Part shown: positions 6,179 to 14,907 of the stretch, one piece after another
How positions within the stretch are numbered: position 1 is the first letter of the stretch
Layout: each line of letters opens with the position of its first letter
Assembly: GCA_937975765.1 (NCBI GenBank)
Contig: CALJUR010000031.1
Coordinates: 1-24,879, forward strand
Length of the DNA stretch: 24,879 nucleotides
Reading direction: 5' to 3'
DNA from: an uncultured Myxococcales bacterium
GTDB taxonomy: Bacteria > Myxococcota_A > UBA9042 > DTJE01
The notes under the pieces: generated by a model
What the model was told of the DNA's origin: nothing
Database searches by the model: none
What the model saw: only the letters and a program-made list of their open reading frames with translations
Position numbers and translations under genes: made by a program

Positions 6179-7429
6179 ATGTTCGCAGGTCACCGGTTCC
6201 TGTCCGGGCTCGTCCTGGCCGTGATCCTCATGGTCGGAACGGGATCACCGGCGGCCCCTGTGGATCCGCGCCGCGAAGCCGAGGATCTGGTGAAGAACGC
6301 TGCGGCCCTGGTGGAGTCGGGCGATCTGGACGAGGCCCTCGCACAGCTTCAGAAGGCCTTCGAACTGGACCACGAGCCGGGACTTCTGTTCAACATCGGT
6401 CGCGTCCTCGACCGGAAGGGGGACCTGGTCCAGGCTCGCGCCTACTACGAGCGCTTCCTGGAAGCCGAGAAGGACCCCGCGCGCCTGGAGAAGGGGCGGC
6501 TGCGCCTGGCAGAGCTCCTGGATCGCCTCCCGGGAAGGCTGGTCGTCCGGACCGATGCCCCCGATGCCTCGGTCTGGGTGGACGGCAAGGCGCAAGGCGC
6601 GGCCGGCGAACCCGGGGTAGATGTGACCCGAGGGATGCACCTCGTGACGGTTTCCGCGCCGGGCCGGGAGCAGCAGTCGGTCAAGGTCGAGGTGAAGCCG
6701 GGCGAAAGACAGGAGGTCCCCGTGACCCTGCGGGTGCTGCCGGGCGTGCTGGTTCTGCGCGTGCAACCGGCAGGTGCCCGGCTTGGCATCGATGGAGGCG
6801 CAGTCGTCGAGACGGGAGACGTCCACCGGGTGGAACTGGCGGCGGGGACTCATCGGCTGGAACTTGCGCGGGCCGGATACGAGGCCTGGCAAGGCTCCGT
6901 GCTCATCGTGGCCGGCGAGGAGCGGCCGCTGGAGGTCCTGATGACGCCTTCCGCCACGCCGGCCCCCGCCCTGGCGGCGGATCCGGTCGTGCCGGCAGGA
7001 GATGCGTCCCCCGTCGTCGCGTTGCCGGCCGAAACCCGGTCCAAGGTATCCGCGGCCCCCTGGGCGATCTTCGGGCTGGGGGGGGCCATGCTGATCACGG
7101 GGGGCGTGCTGAATTGGGCCACCGTGGACGAACGTTCGAAGGTCACGAACGGGGCCACCCATCCCGACGGAACAATGAAGATGTCGCGACAGGAGGCGGT
7201 GGACCATGAGTCCCAGGCCAACCGGTACGCTGCCGCCTCCACCGCCATGTATGCGATCGGCGGGGTGGCCACGCTCACGGGCCTGATCTGGGGCATCGTG
7301 GACGCGGTCTGGCAGCCGTCTGCGTCGGGGAACGGGAGGGTTCAGGAAGCCCCCCGCTCCGGGATCGTGGTTGGCGGCGGCGTCGTTTCCGGTGGTGCCG
7401 TGGTGATGGCAAGCGGGAGGTTCCGATAG
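6179..7429 (+). CDS. TPR and PEGA-domain membrane protein
   Basis: A 416-residue exported protein. A signal peptide or anchor (1 to about 25) is followed by TPR-like helices (about 31-105: EDLVKNAAALVESGDLDEAL, then LLFNIGRVLDRKGDLVQARA). Two PEGA-type beta repeats come next (about 119-184 with PDASVWVDGKAQG, and about 189-255 with PAGARLGIDG). Two hydrophobic segments lie near 293-311 and 353-375. TPR-PEGA proteins are common companions of Ser/Thr kinases in Myxococcota. PEGA domains are thought to bind in the envelope or scaffold surface complexes. ATG 6179 is chosen because GGAGGAG lies just upstream. The gene follows the kinase by 42 bases and precedes the first SUMF1-like lipoprotein by 38, so one operon is likely. 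It could link kinase output to surface proteins, which is inference. Confidence 0.9.
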   Translation: MFAGHRFLSGLVLAVILMVGTGSPAAPVDPRREAEDLVKNAAALVESGDLDEALAQLQKAFELDHEPGLLFNIGRVLDRKGDLVQARAYYERFLEAEKDPARLEKGRLRLAELLDRLPGRLVVRTDAPDASVWVDGKAQGAAGEPGVDVTRGMHLVTVSAPGREQQSVKVEVKPGERQEVPVTLRVLPGVLVLRVQPAGARLGIDGGAVVETGDVHRVELAAGTHRLELARAGYEAWQGSVLIVAGEERPLEVLMTPSATPAPALAADPVVPAGDASPVVALPAETRSKVSAAPWAIFGLGGAMLITGGVLNWATVDERSKVTNGATHPDGTMKMSRQEAVDHESQANRYAAASTAMYAIGGVATLTGLIWGIVDAVWQPSASGNGRVQEAPRSGIVVGGGVVSGGAVVMASGRFR

Positions 7430-7467
7430 GCTCCGATTCCCTGGACGTGGCCTTGGAGGGGTTCTCT

Positions 7468-9960
7468 ATGAGCCTTGGAAGATCCTGGTGGCCGATCCTG
7501 CTCGGCGTTGCCTGTGGCTGTTCGCAAAGCCTCGGTATCGAGGACCGGGAGTTTGTCTGCCACGGCCCGAGCGACCCCTCCTGCGGCTCCGGTTGTTCGT
7601 GCGTGCTGATGCTGGGCCTGGAGGACTGGGGTATGTGCATCTGCGGTACCGACGGCTCCGATTCCGGTGAAACAGGTGGAGCGTCGGATGCGGAGGAGGA
7701 CCCGGGATCGGCCGTGGACGTTCCGGTCGGGGAACTGCCGGAAACGGGTCGATCCGTCGGTGCTCCATGCGAGCGTGGCGAACAGTGTGCGATCGACTTC
7801 TGCATGTCCGAGGATTTCTTCTCCATGTTTTCCGGCAAGGACCTGCCGATTCCCGGAGGATTGTGCACGGACCTTTGCGATGACACGGATTCCTGCGGCG
7901 ATGATGGCACGTGCGTGAGCATCCGGATGTCCTTCTTGGACACGGGTCTTGTCTTGGGGTTGTGCCTGCGGGAGTGCCTGGGTTCCGGGAACTGCCGGGC
8001 CGGCTATGAGTGCTTCGAATCCAGGGAATCGGCCGACGAGGTCCCGACTTTCGGTTGCATGCCGGTTTCCCTTGCCGATCTCAGTCGATGCGGCAATCGG
8101 GTATGCGATCCGCGGGAGGCAGACGGACGCGCGCCGTGCGCCCACGACTGCACGTGCCTGGATCCAGAGCGGATTCGCGTGGTGTTCAGGGCGGACCTCC
8201 GAGGCTACCTGCTGGATGGCAACTGCGATGCCCTGGGACCGTTCCACCGGGTATCCTCCGAGCCGGATCGAGGCGTGCGCCTCTCCGGCGGAATCCATTG
8301 GACCACGCCGCTGTGCACCCAGGGGGCCGAGGAGCCGTGCTGCCTGACGATGTCCGAACTGGAGTCGCTGAACCATGCCCTGGGAGACTGGGGTGCGAAT
8401 GTCGTCGAGATGTTCGATGACGGGACGCACGGCGATGACACGGCGGGGGACTCCATCTTCTCCGCGATGCTGGAACTGCCCTGGTTGCCTGTGGATTCCT
8501 GCGGCGTGGGGGTTCGGATCGGGTACAAGTACTCCTGGGGTGGGCACGACGAGGCGTGGGCTGGGACCGAGGAATGGCCGGACGGCATGCGCCTGCTTGA
8601 ACTGGCGGACCTCAACGGAGACGGCCTGGTGGTGCGATACGACCTGTTCGGGGACGAGACCGCCAACAAGGACCGGGACAACCTACTCGGCGCATCCCGT
8701 GGGGGATGCGGCACGAACTACTGGGAGGACGACATTCACCCCGGATGCGCTCACGACACTCGCGAGTCGATGGTCGCTTCGGCCGCAGACTGTGTTCCAG
8801 ACAGGTGGCCGTCCCCTGGAAATGTCACGCCGCTGGGATCGACCCGGCAGGATCTATGCCCCTGCCACCAGGACGATAGGGAGGAGTGCTGCGGTTCGGA
8901 CCGGTGCTGGATCGATGGATGCGGCCCGGCCGGCAACGAGACCCTGGAGGAGTGCCGGTATGGCTGCGACGCCGCTACCGTGAAATGCCTGCCCTGCGTG
9001 CCATCCTGCGCCGGGAAGACCTGCGGCGTCGACGGGTGCGGGGGGTCTTGCGGTGGGTGCGGTGCAGCGAAAGTCTGCGACGGATCCCGGTGCGTCGGGG
9101 ACCCCTGTCCCTCGGGATTCGTTCCGGTCTCCTGCGGCAACTTCGACTTGCGGGACCAAGGAGTGTCCGGATCGGGGACGCCGAATGACGGGGTCCCGCA
9201 TCACGTGGTGATCAGCCGTTCGTTCTGCATGAAGGAGACGGAGGTCACCCAGGAGGAATGGCTCGCCGTGATGGGAACGGCCCCTTCCTTCAACCACTCC
9301 TGTCCCGGGAACTGCCCGGTCGAGAGCGTGAACTGGTGGGAGGCCCTCTCGTACTGCAATGCCCTGTCGGTCCGGGAAGGCCTGCAACCCTGCTATTCCC
9401 TGACCGGCTGCACCGGGAAGGCCGGAGAGGGATTGAAGTGCGAGGGAATGGGCTTCGCCGGACTGACCTGTTTCGGCTACCGTCTTCCCACTTCTGCGGA
9501 ATGGGAGTATGCGGCACGGGCCGGGACCGACGGCTGGACTTACAACGGCACCCCGGACGCGGATCACCGGCAGTGCGAGAGACCGAATCCGGTGCTGGAC
9601 CCTATCGCCTGGTACCGCGGGAACAGTTGTTCGGGAACTCCGCCGGCCTCCGACTGCAGCGGCGGCGGCGGTTGCAGCACCCATCCGGTTGCGACCCGGA
9701 ACGCGAACGGATGGGGACTCTACGACATGCTGGGCAATGTCAGTGAATGGACCTGCGACGACCATGTCACTCCCCTGGACAACGAACTGGATCCGGTCGG
9801 GCGCATCGAGGTCGAGCAGGATGGCACCCGCCTGGCGCGCGGGGGCAACTACCTCGAGGATGCGTGGCAGGCGAGAGCGGTCTTGAACAACACCTCATAT
9901 GGCATCAACAGTGATTCTCGCGACCGGGGATTTCGCCCGGTGCGCACGATCCTGCCATGA
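7468..9960 (+). CDS. Cys-rich probable lipoprotein with C-terminal SUMF1/FGE-like domain lacking catalytic cysteines
   Basis: An 830-residue exported protein. The signal ends in LLGVAC-GC, so lipidation at C16 or C18 is probable though the lipobox is atypical. A short Cys module and acidic linker follow. The middle has an all-beta-looking region around 'DDGTHGDDTAGDSIF', then a Cys cassette (8857-9090) ending in the CGVDGCGGSCGGC motif. Residues about 550-830 are a formylglycine-generating-enzyme/SUMF1 fold: KETEVTQEEW, RLPTSAEWEYAARAG, GLYDMLGNVSEW, RGFRPVR. In true FGE the catalytic motif is GGSYxC....C; here it reads GGNYLEDAWQA, so both cysteines are replaced (E, A). The domain is therefore probably a ligand-binding C-lectin-like fold. 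GGAGG lies 8 bases before ATG 7468. The next gene overlaps it by 4 bases. Confidence 0.9.
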   Translation: MSLGRSWWPILLGVACGCSQSLGIEDREFVCHGPSDPSCGSGCSCVLMLGLEDWGMCICGTDGSDSGETGGASDAEEDPGSAVDVPVGELPETGRSVGAPCERGEQCAIDFCMSEDFFSMFSGKDLPIPGGLCTDLCDDTDSCGDDGTCVSIRMSFLDTGLVLGLCLRECLGSGNCRAGYECFESRESADEVPTFGCMPVSLADLSRCGNRVCDPREADGRAPCAHDCTCLDPERIRVVFRADLRGYLLDGNCDALGPFHRVSSEPDRGVRLSGGIHWTTPLCTQGAEEPCCLTMSELESLNHALGDWGANVVEMFDDGTHGDDTAGDSIFSAMLELPWLPVDSCGVGVRIGYKYSWGGHDEAWAGTEEWPDGMRLLELADLNGDGLVVRYDLFGDETANKDRDNLLGASRGGCGTNYWEDDIHPGCAHDTRESMVASAADCVPDRWPSPGNVTPLGSTRQDLCPCHQDDREECCGSDRCWIDGCGPAGNETLEECRYGCDAATVKCLPCVPSCAGKTCGVDGCGGSCGGCGAAKVCDGSRCVGDPCPSGFVPVSCGNFDLRDQGVSGSGTPNDGVPHHVVISRSFCMKETEVTQEEWLAVMGTAPSFNHSCPGNCPVESVNWWEALSYCNALSVREGLQPCYSLTGCTGKAGEGLKCEGMGFAGLTCFGYRLPTSAEWEYAARAGTDGWTYNGTPDADHRQCERPNPVLDPIAWYRGNSCSGTPPASDCSGGGGCSTHPVATRNANGWGLYDMLGNVSEWTCDDHVTPLDNELDPVGRIEVEQDGTRLARGGNYLEDAWQARAVLNNTSYGINSDSRDRGFRPVRTILP

Positions 9961-12326
9961 AGGGGACTTCCCGCCACGCCTCGACCGGGCGGAGGGAGAA
10001 ACGGAGCGTGGAGGACGAGACGGTGTGGGTTGATTCCAGCGACCTGAGGCAGTTCTCATCCAGGTTCCTGCGCCTGGCGACATGGGGCTGCCTGTTGATT
10101 CCTGTTGCCTGCAGCCAGGACGTCACCGACGGGCGAAGGTTCTCGTGCTCGACGCCCGGGGAATCCTGCGGACCGGGATGCACGTGCGTCGCGATCCCCG
10201 GGGGCGAACCGTACGCGGGCTGGTGCCAGTGCCCGGGGACGGAACCGCCCGAGGTGCGGGGCGAGGATCCGGACGCCCCACTGGACAGCCAAGCGGTCGA
10301 TGCGGATCCGGATGCCGCGTCCCGGGAGGATGGAACCACCGGGGACGGCGAATCGGTTCGGGACGAAGGATCGACCGATACAGGCGTCTGCACCCCCGCT
10401 GCGGAGAGGCGGTGTTCCGAGGGGCGCCTCTACTCCTTTGATTCGTGCGGAAACCGCGAGACGGTGGTCGACGACTGCGACGACGGGCTCTCGTGCACGG
10501 AAGACCTGTGCACCTCCGATGCCTGCATCCATGCCAACGTGAAGGACGGCGAAACCTGCGGGGAAGGATTCTGCGAGGGATTCGTCTTCTCGTCCGCCCG
10601 GACCTGTGTTTCCGGGAAGTGCACGGGGAAGAGCGGAACGCAGTCCTGCAACGACGGGCTTTCGTGCACCAGCGACTCGTGCGACGCGACGAAGGGGTGC
10701 TCGAACGTCCTGGCCACGGGGTGGTGCCGGATCGAGGGCGCGTGCCATCCGGATGGCGGGGAGAATCCGGCCAACAACTGCCAGGTTTGCGCAGCCGCGA
10801 AGAACGATGGCGGTTGGAGTGACAAGGCGGACGGTTCGACCTGCCAGGCATCATCCTGCAACGGAACGACCTCGTGGACCTCCCAGAAGACCTGCCGGTC
10901 GGGGAGTTGTTCGGACGGTGGACAGGTCACTTCGTGCGACGACGGTAAGTCCTGCACGACCCAGTCCTGCGACCCGGCGACGGGATGCATCAACACGCTG
11001 AAGGCCGCCTATTGCGACATCGAAGGACAGTGCCGCAGCGAAGGTCAGGCGAACCCGCAGGACGCCTGCCAGGTGTGTTCGGCATCGAAGGACCGGTTCG
11101 GATGGAGCGACGCATCGGACGGGACGGAATGCCAGGCGCCGTCGTGTTCGGGATTGACCTCGTGGACTTCGGCCAGGACGTGCAAGACAGGCGTTTGCAC
11201 GGGAGGTGGGACCACGACCGCTTGTGACGACGGCAAGTCGTGTACGACAGAATCGTGTTCGCCGGAAACGGGTTGTGCCAGCACGCTTCAATCCGGGAAG
11301 TGCTTGATCGATGGGGTGTGCTATGTCGATGGACTCAGCCATCCCTCCAACGGTTGTCAATCCTGTTCGGCCTCCACGAACCCGACGGGCTGGAGCAACG
11401 TCCGCAACTTCAATTCCTGCGGCACGAACAAGTACTGCATGACCGGCACCTGCTCGACGTTCGCCTGCCCGACGGGTTTCGTGCGCGTTTCCGCCGGCCA
11501 GTTCACGATGGGGTCGCCGGAAACCGAACCGGGACGCGAGGGCGATGCCATTGAGGTCCAGCATCTGGTTGTCATCAGCCGCTCGTACTGCATGAAAGCC
11601 ACGGAGGTGACGCAGGGAGAGTGGCAGGCGTTGATCGGCAACAACCCTTCGGATTTCACGGGATGTGGATCCTCGTGCCCGGTTGAGAACGTGTCCTGGT
11701 GGGATGCGGTTGCATACTGCAATGCGCGGTCGTCGCAGGAGGGCCTGGAGCTTTGCTACAAACTGGCCGGATGCACGGGGACCCCAGGAGGCGGGGACTT
11801 CAAGTGCATCGGGGAGGTCCACAAGGGCCTGGACTGCACGGGTTATCGGCTGCCGACCGAGGCGGAATGGGAATATGCGGCGCGCGCCGGGACGACGACC
11901 GGAACGTACAATGGGACCTCGTCGAAGAAGGGAGCCGAGACTCCGAACTCGGTGCTGGATCCGATCGCCTGGTTCCTCGGCAACAGTCTGGCAACGTATG
12001 CGGGCGCCTACTCGAGTTGCACCGATCTTGGGGGGCCGAACACCACGTGCGGTTCCCATCCGGTGAAGGGGAAGCAAGCGAATGCCTGGGGCCTCTACGA
12101 TATGCTTGGCAACGTGCAGGAGTGGATCGGGGACTACTACGGGGATTACTCGACCGCGACGGTCACGGATCCGACAGGCCCGGAAACGGGGACCTACCGC
12201 GTGACCCGAGGGGGAGGTTGGGTGGAGGACGCGAAGTGGGTTCGGGCGGCGTCTCGCCCCTGCTGCTCCGGCCCTACGTACAGGAGTTCGGACAATGGAT
12301 TCCGCCCGGTTCGCTCCGGACCGTAG
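9957..12326 (+). CDS. Cys-repeat probable lipoprotein with C-terminal SUMF1/FGE-like domain lacking catalytic cysteines
   Basis: Up to 789 residues. ATG 9957 overlaps the previous stop (ATGA), but it would place about 35 hydrophilic residues before the export signal. GTG 10023, with GGAGG 8 bases upstream, gives a normal signal (LLIPVAC-SQ) and may be the true start. After the signal comes a Cys module resembling the one in the preceding protein (both SCG.GC.CV... then WC.C or MC.C), then an acidic linker. Tandem Cys-rich repeats follow, and from about residue 505 a SUMF1-like domain (KATEVTQGEW, RLPTEAEWEYAARAG, GLYDMLGNVQEW, NGFRPVR). The catalytic-cysteine segment reads GGGWVEDAKWV, so both cysteines are replaced (E, V). 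It is probably a surface-anchored, non-enzymatic binding protein, paralogous to and co-transcribed with its neighbour. Confidence 0.9.
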   Translation: MKGTSRHASTGRREKRSVEDETVWVDSSDLRQFSSRFLRLATWGCLLIPVACSQDVTDGRRFSCSTPGESCGPGCTCVAIPGGEPYAGWCQCPGTEPPEVRGEDPDAPLDSQAVDADPDAASREDGTTGDGESVRDEGSTDTGVCTPAAERRCSEGRLYSFDSCGNRETVVDDCDDGLSCTEDLCTSDACIHANVKDGETCGEGFCEGFVFSSARTCVSGKCTGKSGTQSCNDGLSCTSDSCDATKGCSNVLATGWCRIEGACHPDGGENPANNCQVCAAAKNDGGWSDKADGSTCQASSCNGTTSWTSQKTCRSGSCSDGGQVTSCDDGKSCTTQSCDPATGCINTLKAAYCDIEGQCRSEGQANPQDACQVCSASKDRFGWSDASDGTECQAPSCSGLTSWTSARTCKTGVCTGGGTTTACDDGKSCTTESCSPETGCASTLQSGKCLIDGVCYVDGLSHPSNGCQSCSASTNPTGWSNVRNFNSCGTNKYCMTGTCSTFACPTGFVRVSAGQFTMGSPETEPGREGDAIEVQHLVVISRSYCMKATEVTQGEWQALIGNNPSDFTGCGSSCPVENVSWWDAVAYCNARSSQEGLELCYKLAGCTGTPGGGDFKCIGEVHKGLDCTGYRLPTEAEWEYAARAGTTTGTYNGTSSKKGAETPNSVLDPIAWFLGNSLATYAGAYSSCTDLGGPNTTCGSHPVKGKQANAWGLYDMLGNVQEWIGDYYGDYSTATVTDPTGPETGTYRVTRGGGWVEDAKWVRAASRPCCSGPTYRSSDNGFRPVRSGP
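10476..11450 (+). repeat. In-frame Cys-rich tandem repeats within the second SUMF1-like gene
   Basis: Units begin with CxDGxSCTxxxC at 10476, 10647, 10935 and 11223. The spacings are 171, 288 and 288 bases, that is 57, 96 and 96 residues; the last unit is shorter and runs into the SUMF1-like domain. The first unit lacks the 39-residue segment that holds 'WC.IEG.C' and 'NP...CQVC' in the others. Most Cys positions are conserved between units, so each is likely a disulfide-stabilised module forming a stalk. Confidence 0.85.
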
Positions 12327-12867
12327 CCCGTCGTCCGATCTTCCCGTGAAAGTGCGACTGGCATTGAACGGGTCCTGTCGAAGAAACTGCCATGCAGGGG
12401 CGGTATCGCGGCACGAGGGACGACTGTTCGATGCGACGCGGGGACTGCTGCCGGGCATCAGCAGCCTGTCGGGTTTCATGGACTATTGCAGCCTGGCGAT
12501 CGACAGGATCGGCGAGGCGCTGGGACAGGCGGCCGAAAACGTGAGGAAGGGGGACGAGGCCGGCGGCTACATCGTGCACGCGGGCACCTGGCCGGGCGGA
12601 CACGACATGGCCTTCTTCATGGACAAGCTTCTGAAGGCATCAACCGCGATGGATGTCCCGAAGACGGTGGTCGACTGGTGCAAGGACAACATCGACGGAC
12701 TGGCCCTGGCGACCGGCGAGGCGCCGCCCATCCGGAAGAAGAGCCTCCTGGGCGCGGACTGGATGCGGAAGGACGAGGTCGACAAGGCGGCTCTGAAGGA
12801 CTACTTCTTCGCCTATCGCATCGAGATCAAGCAGTACCTGTACGGGGACTGCGTGCTGGACCTGTAG
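12295..12867 (+). CDS. Unknown 190-residue protein overlapping the SUMF1-like gene
   Basis: No family is recognised. Strong G/C third-position bias through 'GGYIVHAGTWPGGHDMAFFM', 'VPKTVVDWCKDNIDGL' and 'YFFAYRIEIKQYLYG' shows that the frame is coding. It looks soluble and mostly helical, with no clear signal peptide. The start is uncertain. ATG 12295 has AGGAG 8 bases upstream but overlaps the previous gene by 32 bases in another frame. GTG 12346 or 12352 would avoid the overlap but lack ribosome sites. The first 45 residues look less structured than the rest. It is the last gene of the kinase-led run and converges on the CHAP gene. Its position suggests it works with the SUMF1-like proteins, but nothing in the sequence says how. 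Confidence 0.7.
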   Translation: MDSARFAPDRSPSSDLPVKVRLALNGSCRRNCHAGAVSRHEGRLFDATRGLLPGISSLSGFMDYCSLAIDRIGEALGQAAENVRKGDEAGGYIVHAGTWPGGHDMAFFMDKLLKASTAMDVPKTVVDWCKDNIDGLALATGEAPPIRKKSLLGADWMRKDEVDKAALKDYFFAYRIEIKQYLYGDCVLDL

Positions 12868-12868
12868 G

Positions 12869-12894
12869 CGGGCGGGTTCGCGTCCATCCGTCCG
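12869..12894. terminator. Possible hairpin terminator between convergent genes
   Basis: CGGGCGG (12869-12875) pairs with CCGTCCG (12888-12894), including one G-U pair, over a 12-base loop, in the 39-base gap between two converging genes. No T-tract follows on either strand, so a classic intrinsic terminator is not certain. Confidence 0.3.
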
Positions 12895-12906
12895 CGGGCG
12901 TGCGGG

Positions 12907-14772
12907 CTACCAGCGGGAACTCCAGACGTAGCCCTTGACCCCCTCGAAATCCCAGCCGGGGGCGGTCTCCTCGGGGTTGTTGGCGAAGAGGTGGATCCCG
13001 GCGGCGGAGTTCAGGTATCGACGGAGGTTCCGGATCGAGGGGGAACCGGCCGCGACGGGCTGGTAGAAGTTGCCCGAGGGGGGCGTCACGGTGTCGGTCC
13101 AGATGTACCCGAGGGTGTCCCCCTGGGTGAAGCCGTTCGACAGGAGGCTGTTGATCTCCCCGTCCCAGGAACGCATCAGCAGGTGGTTGTTGTTCTTGTA
13201 GAAGTGGATCAGCGAGGCGGTGCCCGCCTGTTGCGTCGCGTAGAGGTAGAAGACCGGACCCGGGAACTCCAGGGTGTAGCCGGCGCATCCCGCCGGGGGA
13301 GAGGAGGCGGAGTTGCCCCAGCACCGGGCCCGGGCGGATGCGGTCATGGCGGTATTCCAATAGCGGTAAACGGGCTTCCAGCAGGACTCGATCTCGTCGA
13401 TGACGCCGTCGCCGTCGTCGTCGATGGAGTTGCAGGTTTCCTCGGGCGGGGGGCAGCCGTCCGAGGCGCAGGTGGCCCACGTTTCGCCGCAGTCGCAACC
13501 GCCGTTGCCGCAGTGGTCGCAGGCCTGGGACTCGGCGGGCTTCCCTGAGGAAGTACCGCAGCCGTTGTCGTCCCAGCAGGTCCGAGTCTGCGTGTCGCCA
13601 CAGCCGCAGGACGACCAACCGCCGCACGACCACGAGGGGGTGCAGGTGCCGGACAGGCTGCAGGTCCCCCCCTGGCATGCGTACCCGTCCGGGCAGGTAC
13701 CATCCGGGCATTTCGTCCAGTCATGCTTCGGGTCCCGGAACCAGCCCGCGACCGACAGCGAATATCCCTTCGGGGACGAGAGGGTCCAGGCGCCCGTGTC
13801 GGAGACGCTGACCTGCAGCCCCAGGACGGCCTGCGGCGTGTTCTGCTGGAGGATCGTGACCTCGTCGACGCCGACTCCCGTCACGATCGCGATGTGTCCG
13901 TACTTCCCGCCTGTGAAGACGATGCCATCGTCGGGTTGCGGGGGAGTCTTCGACTGGTTCGGATACCACGCGAGGCCCATGCGCTCCAGTTTCGACGAAC
14001 TGGCGTAGTCCTTGGCGTTGCCCGTGCTCCCGCCCATGCCGGCGTTGCCCACCTGCTCCGCGTAGAATCGACGCACGTACTCCACGCACTGGAACGCGAT
14101 GCCGTAGGCGGTCTGGGGCGTCACCGCACCGAAGGATCCCGGGCCGGCGTCGCACCCGCACCTGCAACCGCACGAAAGGTTCTGTTCCCCGGCCGCGACC
14201 GTCCCGTCCTTGTCCACGCAGGCGTGGCACCCGGTGGTGGACCCGTTCGAATACGCCACGACGCCACGGTACTCGCCGACGGGGGCTCCGAAGGCCGCAC
14301 CCGCGCTGCCGCACTCGTCTCCAAAACAGTCCTGCGGCACGAACTCGTTCGGGTTGCTGTCCAGGGGCATGCACGTGCGGTTGTCATCGCAGAAGAGGCC
14401 GTCGTTGCAAGTCAGGTTGCCGTAGCAGGGACCGCCTTCGACCCCCGTTTCCGGCGTCCCGGAGACATTCTCGCCGGGGCCCGATTCGGGAGGCAGATCG
14501 GAGGACATCTGGTCCTCGTCGGCCTGGATTGGATCGAGGGGCAGATCGACCGGCGCTTCGAGATCGAAGGTCACATCGAGATCGGTCGAAGCCTCGTTGA
14601 CGGGCAGGTCGTCGGCAGGTTCCGATGAGTCCGGCGTGTCGGGAAGCTGGACGTCCTCGGCATCGACACCATCTGCCGGGTCCTCGCCCGAGCCGGTCCC
14701 GCCGCAACCCGGGCCCGCCATGGCGGTGGTCGCCGCAGCGACCATGAAGGGGATGAACCACGGGTTCCTCAT
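12907..14772 (-). CDS. Exported CHAP-domain protein with Cys-rich, TSR-like and Asp/Cys modules
   Basis: A 621-residue secreted protein or lipoprotein (signal to about residue 22, followed by C23). An acidic Asp/Pro-rich linker (about 28-110) leads to a short Cys module. A CHAP domain (about 215-345) has candidate catalytic C229 (FQCVEYV), H293 (GHIAIV) and N311, so peptidoglycan amidase or endopeptidase activity is plausible. A thrombospondin-type-1-like segment follows (about 379-420, WSCGGWSSCGCG with TRTC). One MopE-like motif comes next (446-460, ETCNSIDDDGDGVIDE). The C-terminal domain (about 468-621, with HFYKNNNHLLMRSWDGE) resembles DUF5648-like propeller repeats; this assignment is tentative. 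GGAGG lies 7 bases before ATG 14772; the frame is open further upstream without a site. It is transcribed divergently from the Asp/Cys array gene. Confidence 0.9.
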   Translation of the reverse strand: MRNPWFIPFMVAAATTAMAGPGCGGTGSGEDPADGVDAEDVQLPDTPDSSEPADDLPVNEASTDLDVTFDLEAPVDLPLDPIQADEDQMSSDLPPESGPGENVSGTPETGVEGGPCYGNLTCNDGLFCDDNRTCMPLDSNPNEFVPQDCFGDECGSAGAAFGAPVGEYRGVVAYSNGSTTGCHACVDKDGTVAAGEQNLSCGCRCGCDAGPGSFGAVTPQTAYGIAFQCVEYVRRFYAEQVGNAGMGGSTGNAKDYASSSKLERMGLAWYPNQSKTPPQPDDGIVFTGGKYGHIAIVTGVGVDEVTILQQNTPQAVLGLQVSVSDTGAWTLSSPKGYSLSVAGWFRDPKHDWTKCPDGTCPDGYACQGGTCSLSGTCTPSWSCGGWSSCGCGDTQTRTCWDDNGCGTSSGKPAESQACDHCGNGGCDCGETWATCASDGCPPPEETCNSIDDDGDGVIDEIESCWKPVYRYWNTAMTASARARCWGNSASSPPAGCAGYTLEFPGPVFYLYATQQAGTASLIHFYKNNNHLLMRSWDGEINSLLSNGFTQGDTLGYIWTDTVTPPSGNFYQPVAAGSPSIRNLRRYLNSAAGIHLFANNPEETAPGWDFEGVKGYVWSSRW

Positions 14773-14808
14773 GCGAATCCTCCCGTCCGATACCGCGGAG
14801 CGCCCACC

Positions 14809-14838
14809 ACTGTATCGCAGGCGTTCCCAGCAAGGCAA
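14809..14838 (-). promoter_or_regulatory. Minus-strand promoter of the CHAP gene
   Basis: On the minus strand TTGCCT (14838-14833) and TACAGT (14814-14809) are separated by 18 bases. Transcription would start near 14802, leaving a leader of about 30 bases with a GGAGG ribosome site before the ATG at 14772. Confidence 0.55.
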
Positions 14839-14907
14839 CCCGCGCCGCAACGAAGTGAACCGTCGATAACCTCCGGAAACACGAACGAAAACCAGCCATT
14901 GCGACGG

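Noticed and set aside
9115..12326. Diversity-generating retroelement with SUMF1-like target domains
   Set aside because: C-lectin-like domains are typical targets, but no reverse transcriptase and no near-identical template repeat was seen in the window.
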